Below, one piece after another: positions 57,274 to 64,000 of a stretch of DNA of 64,000 bases. Numbering within the stretch: position 1 is the first letter of the stretch; every line of letters begins with the position of its first letter. The stretch is from Pseudomonas sp. PSB18 (GTDB taxonomy: Bacteria > Pseudomonadota > Gammaproteobacteria > Pseudomonadales > Pseudomonadaceae). The DNA is taken from assembly GCF_014596565.1 (NCBI RefSeq), contig NZ_NOIN01000005.1, positions 124,001-188,000 on the forward strand, in the 5' to 3' direction. Made by a program: the position numbers and the translations under genes. The notes beneath the pieces are model-generated. The model searched no databases. It had not been told where the DNA came from and worked only from the letters and a program-made list of their open reading frames with translations.

Positions 57274-57714
57274 TCAATGACCGCGAATGTAATGCTCCAA
57301 CTGCCGGATCAGATCCGCTTGCTCGACGATGGCCTGCTTGACCAGGTCGCCAATCGACAGCAAGCCGATCAACTGCCCGTTATCCAGCACCGGCAAGTGC
57401 CGCAGGTGGCTGTCGGTCATGACCTCCATGCAGCGTTCGATGCTCTGCTGGCTGTCGGCGGTGACCACCGGCGCGCTCATGATAGTGCGCACCGGAGTTG
57501 CCACTGAAGAGCGGCCGTGCAGCACCATCTTGCGCGCATAGTCCCGCTCGCTGAACACACCCACCACCTGGCCGTCCTCGATCACCGGCAACGCGCCGAC
57601 GTTCTTCTCGGCCATGATCCGCAGGGCTTCGAGCACCGTCTGCTCGGGCGCAATGCTGTGGACGTGCTGGTTCTGCACACTCTTGAGTTTCACCAGTTGA
57701 GCGGCGGTTTTCAT
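57274..57714 (-). CDS. tandem CBS-domain protein
   Basis: A 146-residue protein made of two CBS motifs (about 20-70 and 85-135): LEALRIMAEKNVGALPVIEDGQ and CMEVMTDSHLRHLPVLDNGQ. Such pairs form a Bateman module that binds adenosine nucleotides and regulates partners. There is no attached enzymatic domain. The partner is not evident in the window. Confidence 0.9.
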   Translation of the reverse strand: MKTAAQLVKLKSVQNQHVHSIAPEQTVLEALRIMAEKNVGALPVIEDGQVVGVFSERDYARKMVLHGRSSVATPVRTIMSAPVVTADSQQSIERCMEVMTDSHLRHLPVLDNGQLIGLLSIGDLVKQAIVEQADLIRQLEHYIRGH

Positions 57715-57773
57715 TATCGATCCCCAACTTCACATAAAGGGCAAACAGCAAAATTCGATTCAGACACAATCCC

Positions 57774-57898
57774 TGTGGCGAGGGGATTTATCCCCGTTGG
57801 GCTGCGAAGCGGCCCCCTGCATTCCGATTGATACACCGCAGCGGCAAAAATATTTGGGGCTGCTGCGCAGCCCAACGGGGATAAATCCCCTCGCCACA
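57774..57898. repeat. Inverted repeat of a second palindromic family
   Basis: Arms of 33 bases are perfectly inverted (57774-57806 and 57866-57898, starting TGTGGCGAGGGGATTTATCC). They are separated by 59 bases that themselves hold GGGGCTGC-like remnants. The sequence is unrelated to the main REP family and lies between the CBS gene's 5' end and the nirD 3' end. Confidence 0.88.
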
Positions 57899-57922
57899 AA
57901 AGCAGTGTTCCCGAAGGCGCGA

Positions 57923-58300
57923 TCAATCCTCACCAATCTCCACCACATCACCATTCAACCGCACCGGCCACACCCGCAGGCGCTGTTCCGGGTATTCCAG
58001 GCAGTGGCCGTCTTCCAGGCGGAAATGCTGCTTGTACATCGGCGAGGCAATCACCAGTTCACCCTTGATGCTGCCCAACAGGCCGCGGCCGATGACATTC
58101 GCGCCCGACTTGGGGTCACGGTTGTCGATGGCGTACAGCGGCTTGTCCTGCTGTTCGGGCAGGTACAGCAGCGCCACCTGGCTGCCGTCGTGCCAGGCGA
58201 CTACGCCGGAGTTGGGGACCAGGTCTTCGCGGCTGCACAGGGCGCGCCATTGCACCTGGGCTTCGGCGGTTGGTATACGGACGACGTTTGACTGGCTCAT
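57923..58300 (-). CDS. nirD: nitrite reductase small subunit
   Basis: A 125-residue Rieske-fold protein, the small subunit of NADH-dependent assimilatory nitrite reductase (QWRALCSREDLVPNSGVVAW, FRLEDGHCLEYPEQRLRVWPV). As in other NirD proteins, the full Rieske Cys-His ligand set is not evident. Its ATG shares a base with the nirB stop (TGATG-type coupling). Confidence 0.93.
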   Translation of the reverse strand: MSQSNVVRIPTAEAQVQWRALCSREDLVPNSGVVAWHDGSQVALLYLPEQQDKPLYAIDNRDPKSGANVIGRGLLGSIKGELVIASPMYKQHFRLEDGHCLEYPEQRLRVWPVRLNGDVVEIGED

Positions 58301-60861
58301 CAGAGCACCTCCTCGGTAACGGGAATCAGGTGAAGTTCACCGGCGTGAACCGGCCGGCGCTGGCCGCGTTCGCGGACGAAATGCACATCCGGATCGCCGC
58401 GCTTGTCGTTGACGAACGTGCGGAAACGCTTGAGTTTTTCCGGATCCTTGAGGGCGTTGGCCCATTCGCATTCGTAGCGGTCGACCACCAGTTGCATCTG
58501 GGCTTCGAGCTCGGCCCCCAGGCCCAGGCTGTCGTCGATGATCACGTCCTTGAGGTAGTCCAGGCCGCCCTCCAGGCTTTCACGCCAGACCGATGTGCGT
58601 TGCAACTTGTCGGCAGTGCGGATGTAGAACATCAGGAAACGGTCGATGTAGCGGATCAGGGTTTCGTCATCCAGGTCGGTGGCGAACAGCTCCGCATGCC
58701 GGGGGCGCATGCCACCGTTGCCGGCGACATAAAGGTTCCAGCCTTTTTCCGTGGCAATCACGCCGACGTCCTTGCTCTGGGCCTCGGCGCACTCGCGGGT
58801 GCAACCGGACACCGCGAACTTGAGCTTGTGGGGCGAGCGCAGGCCCTTGTAGCGATCTTCGAGGGTCAGGGCCATTTGCACACTGTCCTGCACGCCGTAA
58901 CGGCACCAGGTGCTGCCCACGCAGGATTTCACCGTGCGGGTGGATTTGCCGTAGGCATGGCCCGTTTCGAAACCGGCTTCGATCAGCTCGGCCCAGATGT
59001 CCGGCAACTGGTGCAGTTGGGCGCCGAACAGGTCGATGCGCTGGCCGCCGGTGATCTTGGTGTAGAGGTCGTATTTCTTCGCCACCACGCCGATAGCGAT
59101 CAGTTTGTCGGCGGTGATTTCCCCGCCGGCAATGCGCGGCACCACCGAATAGGTACCGTTTTTTTGCATGTTCGCCATGAAGGTGTCGTTGGTGTCCTGC
59201 AACGGCACCAGCGACGGGTCCATGATCGGCTGGTTCCAGCACGAGGCCAGGATCGAGCCCACCGCTGGTTTGCACAGGTCGCAACCGGTGTGCCCGCGGC
59301 CATGCTTGGCCAGCAGTTCGTCGAAGCTGATGATCCCTTCCACCCGCACCAGGGCGTACAGCTCCTGGCGGGTATAGGCGAAGTGTTCGCACAGGCTTTT
59401 GTCGACGCTGACGCCACGGGCGACCAGCTCATGTTCGAACACCTGCTTGACCAGCGCGGCGCAGCCCCCGCAACCGGTACCGGCCTTGGTGTCGCACTTG
59501 AGTTGTCCCAGATCCGTGCAGCCGCCGTCGATGGCCGAGCAGATCGAGCCCTTGGTGACGTTGTGGCACGAACAGATGGTCGCCGCCGCGGGCAGCGCGG
59601 CCGGGCCCAGGGTCGGTGCGCCTTCGGAAGTCGGCAGGATCAGGCTGGCGGCATCCTTGGGCAAGGCGATGCCGTTCTGCATGTACTGCAGCAAGGTGTC
59701 GTAGTAGCTGTTGTCACCCACCAGCACCGCGCCGATGACACGCTTGCCGTCGGCGTCCACCACCAGTCGCCGGTAGCTGGCGCTGGTTTCGTCGATGAAC
59801 TGGAAGCTGCGCGAGCCCGGCGTGTGGCCGTGGGCATCGCCGATGGACCCCACGTCGACACCGAGCAATTTGAGCTTGGTGGACATGTCGGCGCCAGTGA
59901 ACGGTTCGCCGCTTTCGCCGCTCAGTTGCGCCGCGACGCTGCGGGCCATCTGGTAGCCCGGTGCGACCAGGCCGAAGATGCTGCCGTTCCAGGCTGCGCA
60001 TTCGCCGATGGCATAGATGTCCGGGTCGCTGCTCAAGCATTGGTCATCGATCACCACGCCACCGCGCGGGCCGATCTGCAGGTCGCTCTGGCGAGCCAAG
60101 ACATCCTGGGCACGGATACCGGCGGAAAACACGATCAGGTCGGTTTCCAGGAAGTCGTCGTTACCGAAGTTCATCCGATAGCGGTAGTGCTCACCGGCAC
60201 TGATGGATTGGGTGCCCTTGGACAGGTGCACGCCGACGCCGAGCATCTCGATGCGCGCCTTGAGGGCCAGGCCGCCCTGTTCGTCCAGTTGCACCGGCAT
60301 CAACCGTGGGGCGAATTCCACCACGTGGGCTTCCAGGCCGAGGGATTTGAGGGCATTGGCCGCTTCCAGGCCCAGCAGGCCGCCGCCAACCACCACGCCA
60401 CGACGGGCATTGGTCGCGGCGGCGCGGATCGCGTCCAGGTCTTCCAAGGTGCGATAGACCAGGCGGGAGTCTCCGTCGGCGCCTTCGATGGGTGGCACGA
60501 ATGGGTAGGAGCCGGTGGCGAGCACCAGTTTGTCGTAGCCGATGCGTTCCTGGGCGGTGACCACCTGACGGGCCTGACGATCGATCTCCAGCACCGGTAC
60601 GCCCAAGTGCAGCGTGACACCCGGGGTCCGGTACAGCGAAGCTTCGCCGAGAGCCAGGGATTCAGCGTCGCGGCCAGAGAAATACTCGGACAGGTGCACG
60701 CGGTCATAGGCACGCATCGGCTCTTCGCTGAACACATGCAGACGGTAATGGTTGAGGGCACCGCGCTCGATCAACTGCTCGACGCAGTGATGGCCGACCA
60801 TGCCATTGCCGATCACGATCAGCGTTTGCAGCTTGTTCAGGGAAGCAACGTTGGAATTCAT
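58300..60861 (-). CDS. nirB: NADH-dependent nitrite reductase large subunit
   Basis: An 853-residue enzyme that reduces nitrite to ammonium. It has an N-terminal FAD/NAD part ([17 protein letters not shown]), two BFD-type [2Fe-2S] cysteine segments ([15 protein letters not shown] ... [17 protein letters not shown]) and the C-terminal sirohaem/[4Fe-4S] ligands ([10 protein letters not shown] and GCTRECAEA). The [12 protein letters not shown] at 60861 follows a leader; the longer frame to 61092 is leader RNA. Regulation is inferred from the leader. Confidence 0.94.
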   Translation of the reverse strand: MNSNVASLNKLQTLIVIGNGMVGHHCVEQLIERGALNHYRLHVFSEEPMRAYDRVHLSEYFSGRDAESLALGEASLYRTPGVTLHLGVPVLEIDRQARQVVTAQERIGYDKLVLATGSYPFVPPIEGADGDSRLVYRTLEDLDAIRAAATNARRGVVVGGGLLGLEAANALKSLGLEAHVVEFAPRLMPVQLDEQGGLALKARIEMLGVGVHLSKGTQSISAGEHYRYRMNFGNDDFLETDLIVFSAGIRAQDVLARQSDLQIGPRGGVVIDDQCLSSDPDIYAIGECAAWNGSIFGLVAPGYQMARSVAAQLSGESGEPFTGADMSTKLKLLGVDVGSIGDAHGHTPGSRSFQFIDETSASYRRLVVDADGKRVIGAVLVGDNSYYDTLLQYMQNGIALPKDAASLILPTSEGAPTLGPAALPAAATICSCHNVTKGSICSAIDGGCTDLGQLKCDTKAGTGCGGCAALVKQVFEHELVARGVSVDKSLCEHFAYTRQELYALVRVEGIISFDELLAKHGRGHTGCDLCKPAVGSILASCWNQPIMDPSLVPLQDTNDTFMANMQKNGTYSVVPRIAGGEITADKLIAIGVVAKKYDLYTKITGGQRIDLFGAQLHQLPDIWAELIEAGFETGHAYGKSTRTVKSCVGSTWCRYGVQDSVQMALTLEDRYKGLRSPHKLKFAVSGCTRECAEAQSKDVGVIATEKGWNLYVAGNGGMRPRHAELFATDLDDETLIRYIDRFLMFYIRTADKLQRTSVWRESLEGGLDYLKDVIIDDSLGLGAELEAQMQLVVDRYECEWANALKDPEKLKRFRTFVNDKRGDPDVHFVRERGQRRPVHAGELHLIPVTEEVL

Positions 60862-61066
60862 AGAAAGCACCCGACAAAAGCCCATCACGGTTTTGAAAGC
60901 AAAAAAAAGACGCCTGAAACCTTGCGGTTTCAGGCGTCTTTGCCTGTTCTGTGCGGTATCGATCCGGCGACTGCGCTCCGATCTACCGTTATCGCCCGGC
61001 CTGCTGGCACTCGATCTTCGTTGACCGACGGGGCTGCCCACTCGATTGTGTTCGCGGTGGGCCTGG
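60862..61066 (-). ncRNA. nirB 5' leader with ANTAR-type hairpins and terminator
   Basis: From a start about 12 bases after the -12 element, the minus-strand leader is about 205 nt. It contains a six-base stem with hexaloop AACGAA (61011-61028), a second stem CGAT/ATCG with an A-G mismatch and hexaloop ACGGTA (60979-60994), then the intrinsic terminator at 60901-60938. Both hexaloops have A at position 1 and G at position 4, the pattern of RNA bound by ANTAR antiterminators such as NasT. End points are estimates. Confidence 0.65.
60901..60938 (-). terminator. Intrinsic terminator inside the nirB leader
   Basis: A 13-base perfect stem (GACGCCTGAAACC / GGTTTCAGGCGTC, four-base loop) followed by eight U on the minus strand. 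It lies upstream of, not after, the nirB reading frame, so it should stop transcription before nirB unless prevented. Confidence 0.88.
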
Positions 61067-61074
61067 ATGCTCTC

Positions 61075-61092
61075 TTGCAGCGAGCGTGCCAA
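61075..61092 (-). promoter_or_regulatory. sigma-54 promoter of nirBD
   Basis: On the minus strand TTGGCACGCTCGCTGCAA has the -24 GG and -12 GC exactly ten bases apart and matches TGGCAC-N5-TTGC well. It lies about 215 bases before nirB. Nitrogen (NtrC) control of nirBD by sigma-54 would be expected in Pseudomonas. Confidence 0.75.
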
Positions 61093-61127
61093 CCCTTAAA
61101 TCCCAGAGGCTAGTAGCAGCTCTACCC

Positions 61128-61395
61128 CTGTGGGAGCGGGCTTGCCCGCGAAGACGGCCCTCCAGTCACCTGGGAAATTCAACGTCTGCGGCACCAGGAC
61201 AGCTGCCTTCCCATGGTGCGATCCGATGCTGCTGGCTTCATAAAAGTGCAGTGCTTCTCGCGGAGAGATCTGTCAACACAGCGGTGAATGGGCGGGCCTC
61301 ATCGCGAGCAGGCTCGCTCCAACATGGTCCTGCTGCGCCCGCGAAATCGGCGCTCACTCAATACCCTGTGGGAGCGAGCCTGCTCGCGATAGCGG
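61128..61395. repeat. Array of three REP elements
   Basis: REP copies at 61128-61157, 61300-61325 (inverted) and 61365-61395, between the nirB leader and the L,D-transpeptidase 3' end. The second carries a TCCAAC variant of the usual TCCCAC end. No gene was found in 61093-61408. Confidence 0.85.
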
Positions 61396-61408
61396 TGGTC
61401 AGCCTGGC

Positions 61409-62980
61409 TCAGAGCGCTCGACCGCGGGCAGCGGACAGCTTGACATCCCGCCCGTAGACATCCGGGATATACATCGCCTGGCCCTGGCTGTCCGCTTGCA
61501 CCGTCCAGTAACCCAGCAGGATCGGCATGGGCCTGGCGAGCCTGAACTCATGGGTCTGCCCGTCGGCCAGCAGGGTGTCGGTGCGCAGGCGTTCGGCCGG
61601 GGTCACCAGCAGGTCCCGCAGATGCATCACTTGCTCGATCCGCACGCATCCCGAACTGAACGCCCGTGGCCCCTTGCTGAACAGCGCCTGGCTGGGCGTG
61701 TCATGCAGGTACACGGAAAACGGGTTGGGGAAGCGGATCACCAGTTTGCCCAGCGGATTCTTCGGGCCGGCATCCTGGCGCAGCATCAGGTCGCCCGGAT
61801 GATCCCAGTCGATATTCTCGGCCAACAATGGCAGGCCATCGCGATCGATGATCTTCAGGTTCTGGCGACTGAGGAACTCAGGGTCGCGGCGGATCTCCGG
61901 TAGCTTGTCTTCTTTCAGGATGGTCGGCGGAATGGTCCAGGTGGGATTGAGGGTCAGCCTTGTCACCCGGGACTTGAGCAACGGTGTTTCCCGCTCCGCA
62001 CGACCCACCTGGGTGCGGGTTTGCCAGACCGGCGCGCCGCCCTGGTACACCGTCAACTGGGCCGCCGCGACGTTGACCAGCACACTGTCAGGCTCCAGGT
62101 CCTGGGCCAGCCAGCGCATGCGCTCCAGATTGATCCGCAACTGTTCGCGGCGCATGGCCGGGCTGACATTCAGCTCGGTGACGGTCCACGGGCCCACCAC
62201 GCCGTCGGCTTGCAGCGAATGCCGGAGCTGGAAACTCTTCATCGCGTCCACCAGGCTGGGGCTGTAATGCTCGTCGCCCGCGACCGGCGGCGCACTCAGG
62301 TAGCCTTCGCTGAACAGCCGTCGCGCCAGGGCCGGCACCCGCGCGTCCTGCTTGTCCGGTTGCAACAGGGCACCTGTGGGCACCGGTTGCCATTCGGACA
62401 AAGGCTGTTGCAGCTGCTGGGCATAAAGCCCCCGCAAGTTGCGATAAAGGTCCAGGCTCGGGCGGGCCTGTTCAAAGGCGGCGGCCAGGTTGTTCAAACC
62501 CGTTTCGGCAATGGCCAGGATCAGGGCCTGGCGGTCCTGGGGCTGCGGGCTGGCCCTCCACACCGGCTCCAGGCGGTCCTGGGGCAAATAGCCGAAACGC
62601 AGTTCATGCAGGGCTTGCAGGTAGCGCTGGCTGATGGCGATGTCGACACAGGCCGGGCTCAGGGACGTATCGGCAGCCGGCAAGCTGTACCGGGCCGGAT
62701 CCAGTCCGTCATCGGCCAGTTGCTGCAACTGGACCCCCAAGGCCATCAGCCGTTCGTCGTCCGACCAGACGGCCTGGCCGGCGTTTTGCTCGTAGAACGC
62801 CTGCAAGCTCAGCATCGTCGGAAAGTCGACACCCGCGGCCAGCACCGGACAAGCCACCGATAATTGGGCCAGCGTGGCCTGTACAGGTGCCTGATCACCA
62901 AACGGAACGTCACCGGCTGTCGCGACCAATGGCGAAGCGAGCAATAAAAGGCTCAAGTAACATACGGGCTTTTTGAACAA
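61409..62980 (-). CDS. LdtD/YcbB-type L,D-transpeptidase
   Basis: A 523-residue periplasmic enzyme expected to form 3-3 cross-links in peptidoglycan. A signal peptide (FKKPVCYLSLLLLASPLVATA-G) is followed by a PG-binding domain (LVDAMKSFQLRHSLQADGVVG) and a YkuD catalytic domain with YLHDTPSQALFSKG and FSSGCVRIE (catalytic Cys about 445). A TTG start is chosen because GGAG lies eight bases upstream and it yields a perfect signal peptide; longer frames have odd N termini. It is divergent from a second transpeptidase gene. Confidence 0.9.
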   Translation of the reverse strand: MFKKPVCYLSLLLLASPLVATAGDVPFGDQAPVQATLAQLSVACPVLAAGVDFPTMLSLQAFYEQNAGQAVWSDDERLMALGVQLQQLADDGLDPARYSLPAADTSLSPACVDIAISQRYLQALHELRFGYLPQDRLEPVWRASPQPQDRQALILAIAETGLNNLAAAFEQARPSLDLYRNLRGLYAQQLQQPLSEWQPVPTGALLQPDKQDARVPALARRLFSEGYLSAPPVAGDEHYSPSLVDAMKSFQLRHSLQADGVVGPWTVTELNVSPAMRREQLRINLERMRWLAQDLEPDSVLVNVAAAQLTVYQGGAPVWQTRTQVGRAERETPLLKSRVTRLTLNPTWTIPPTILKEDKLPEIRRDPEFLSRQNLKIIDRDGLPLLAENIDWDHPGDLMLRQDAGPKNPLGKLVIRFPNPFSVYLHDTPSQALFSKGPRAFSSGCVRIEQVMHLRDLLVTPAERLRTDTLLADGQTHEFRLARPMPILLGYWTVQADSQGQAMYIPDVYGRDVKLSAARGRAL

Positions 62981-63046
62981 CTGCTTTACTCCAATCCATG
63001 GCCGTCTCGTTGACGGTTGACTTTGCGACAGGTACGACCCGCCATC

Positions 63047-63838
63047 ATGATGCAAACGAACAATTACGGACGGGATGCCGCACACACACATCAGCCTATA
63101 ACCTCACGTGGATTCTTTGCATCCACGCTCACGCTCATTCGCCGGCTCTGCCTGGCCACGGCAGCACTGGGCGCGTTATGCGCTCCGGCGCTGGCCGAGC
63201 AGGCGAATTCTCAACAGCTTTACAACAGCCTCGCCCACGCCGCGCCGGAACTCAATCCCCTGGCGCTCAAAAGTGCCTTGAGCGCCATGCAATGCGCGGT
63301 CGCCAACGGGGCTCGCCAGGCCCGTCACCTGGCGGTGATCGACTATTCACAACCGTCCACGGCCCGGCGCCTGTGGATCTTCGACCTGCGCCAGAAGAAG
63401 CTGGTACTGCGTGACCTGGTGGCCCACGGACAGAAATCCGGGGAGAATTTCGCCACCCAGTTTTCCAATCGCCTGGGCAGCTACCAGTCCAGTCTCGGGC
63501 TGTTCCGCACGCAGGAAAGCTATCAGGGCACCCATGGTTATTCGCTGCGCATGGATGGCCTGGAGCCCGGCTTCAATGACCAGGCCCGTGATCGTGCCCT
63601 CGTGATCCATGCCGCCGACTATGTGAACCCGTTGTGGAGCCTGCGCCAGGGTCGTATCGGCCGCAGCCAGGGTTGCCCTGCGGTGCGCCCCCAGGTGGCG
63701 CGCCAGGTGATCGACAAGCTCAAGGGCGGGCAATTCATGTTTTCCTGGTACCCGGACCCGGGCTGGCTCAAGCGTTCGGCCTATCTCAACTGCCGGCCAC
63801 AGCAGGTAGCGAGCATTCTGGCGACCAGTGGTGGCTGA
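63047..63838 (+). CDS. YkuD_2-type murein L,D-transpeptidase catalytic domain protein
   Basis: A 263-residue exported protein of the PF13645-type L,D-transpeptidase catalytic-domain family. An N-terminal hydrophobic segment (LCLATAALGALCAPALA-E) is probably a signal peptide. The conserved HAADYV and SQGCPAV (Cys about 210) form the active site. ATG 63047 or 63050 are equal candidates; no strong ribosome site is seen. It is divergent from the LdtD-type gene with 66 bases between. Confidence 0.85.
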   Translation: MMQTNNYGRDAAHTHQPITSRGFFASTLTLIRRLCLATAALGALCAPALAEQANSQQLYNSLAHAAPELNPLALKSALSAMQCAVANGARQARHLAVIDYSQPSTARRLWIFDLRQKKLVLRDLVAHGQKSGENFATQFSNRLGSYQSSLGLFRTQESYQGTHGYSLRMDGLEPGFNDQARDRALVIHAADYVNPLWSLRQGRIGRSQGCPAVRPQVARQVIDKLKGGQFMFSWYPDPGWLKRSAYLNCRPQQVASILATSGG

Positions 63839-63871
63839 CGGCCCACCGGACAGAAGCCTGCTGTGAGGATT

Positions 63872-63965
63872 CTGTGGGAGCACAGCTTGCTCGCGATAGC
63901 GGTAAGTCAGTCAGCAACAATGTTGACTGGTCTGTCGCTATCGCGAGCAAGCTGTGCTCCCACAG
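63872..63965. repeat. REPIN (REP doublet), copy 3 of the long-spacer family
   Basis: Arms CTGTGGGAGCACAGCTTGCT and the inverse ending GCTGTGCTCCCACAG enclose TCAGTCAGCAACAATG and TTGACTGGTCTGTCGCT. The spacer equals that of the copy at 7792-7887. It lies after the last gene; nothing else is seen to the window end. Confidence 0.9.
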
Positions 63966-64000
63966 ATCCCATCGCTCCCAGGGATTGCGCCTAATCAGCG

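Noticed and set aside
60862..61092. N-terminal extension of nirB to 61092
   Set aside because: The extension crosses a sigma-54 promoter and an intrinsic terminator, and the extra residues resemble no NirB.
58270..61113. 947-residue plus-strand open frame
   Set aside because: Antisense shadow of nirB, whose cofactor motifs are intact on the minus strand.

Overview
The window looks like chromosomal DNA from a fluorescent-group Pseudomonas. The evidence is high GC, many short palindromic REP repeats of the GTGGGAGCGAGCCTGCTCGCGA type, an arnBCADTEF-ugd operon, the fatty-acid gene order known from P. putida, and an achromobactin siderophore cluster in the order known from P. syringae and Dickeya. 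No IS element, phage gene, tRNA, rRNA or CRISPR array was seen. About 54 genes were called, one cut by the window edge (position 1). None is visibly frameshifted.

Layout. 1-3472: amine or omega-amino-acid catabolism (class III aminotransferase, aldehyde dehydrogenase, APC permease, all minus). 3833-10784: environmental sensing and export (dCache chemoreceptor; divergent LysR/EamA pair; DeoR regulator; a 28-codon membrane mini-protein; a dCache-HAMP-GGDEF diguanylate cyclase). 11036-16602: five-gene beta-oxidation operon from acyl-CoA synthetase to enoyl-CoA hydratase. 16844-29787: two divergent lipid A sugar-modification operons. The rightward one is the L-Ara4N operon ending in ugd. The leftward one combines a UDP-glucuronate 4-epimerase, a polyprenyl-phosphate glycosyltransferase, a LAB_N membrane protein and a GT39 transferase, and resembles a rhizobial galacturonic acid route. 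Both can draw on UDP-glucuronate. 29796-35381: AraC regulator, PssA phosphatidylserine synthase, TetR with a DUF1348 partner, M42 peptidase and a Cys-rich hypothetical protein.

35391-51549: a minus-strand achromobactin locus. It holds an ECF sigma factor, anti-sigma factor and TonB transducer receptor, then acsF-acsD-acsE-MFS-acsC-acsB-acsA. In place of the usual cbrABCD importer come a FhuF-type ferric-siderophore reductase and an RraA-like protein. Fur-box-like sequences lie before the sigma gene and before acsF. 51778-57104: a secreted SnoaL/DUF4440 protein and a translationally coupled four-gene phosphorelay operon (NarX/NarL-type pair, hybrid kinase, lone receiver). 57274-60861: CBS protein and nirBD assimilatory nitrite reductase. 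The nirB leader has a sigma-54 promoter match, two hexaloop hairpins with the A1/G4 pattern of ANTAR targets, and a strong intrinsic terminator, which points to NasT-type antitermination. 61409-63838: two divergent L,D-transpeptidases.

REP singlets, doublets and arrays sit mostly at gene 3' ends. Three copies share a conserved spacer and behave like one REPIN family. The strongest candidates for something not yet described are the divergent second lipid A operon, the ferric reductase/RraA-like tail of the siderophore operon, and the mini-protein beside the diguanylate cyclase.
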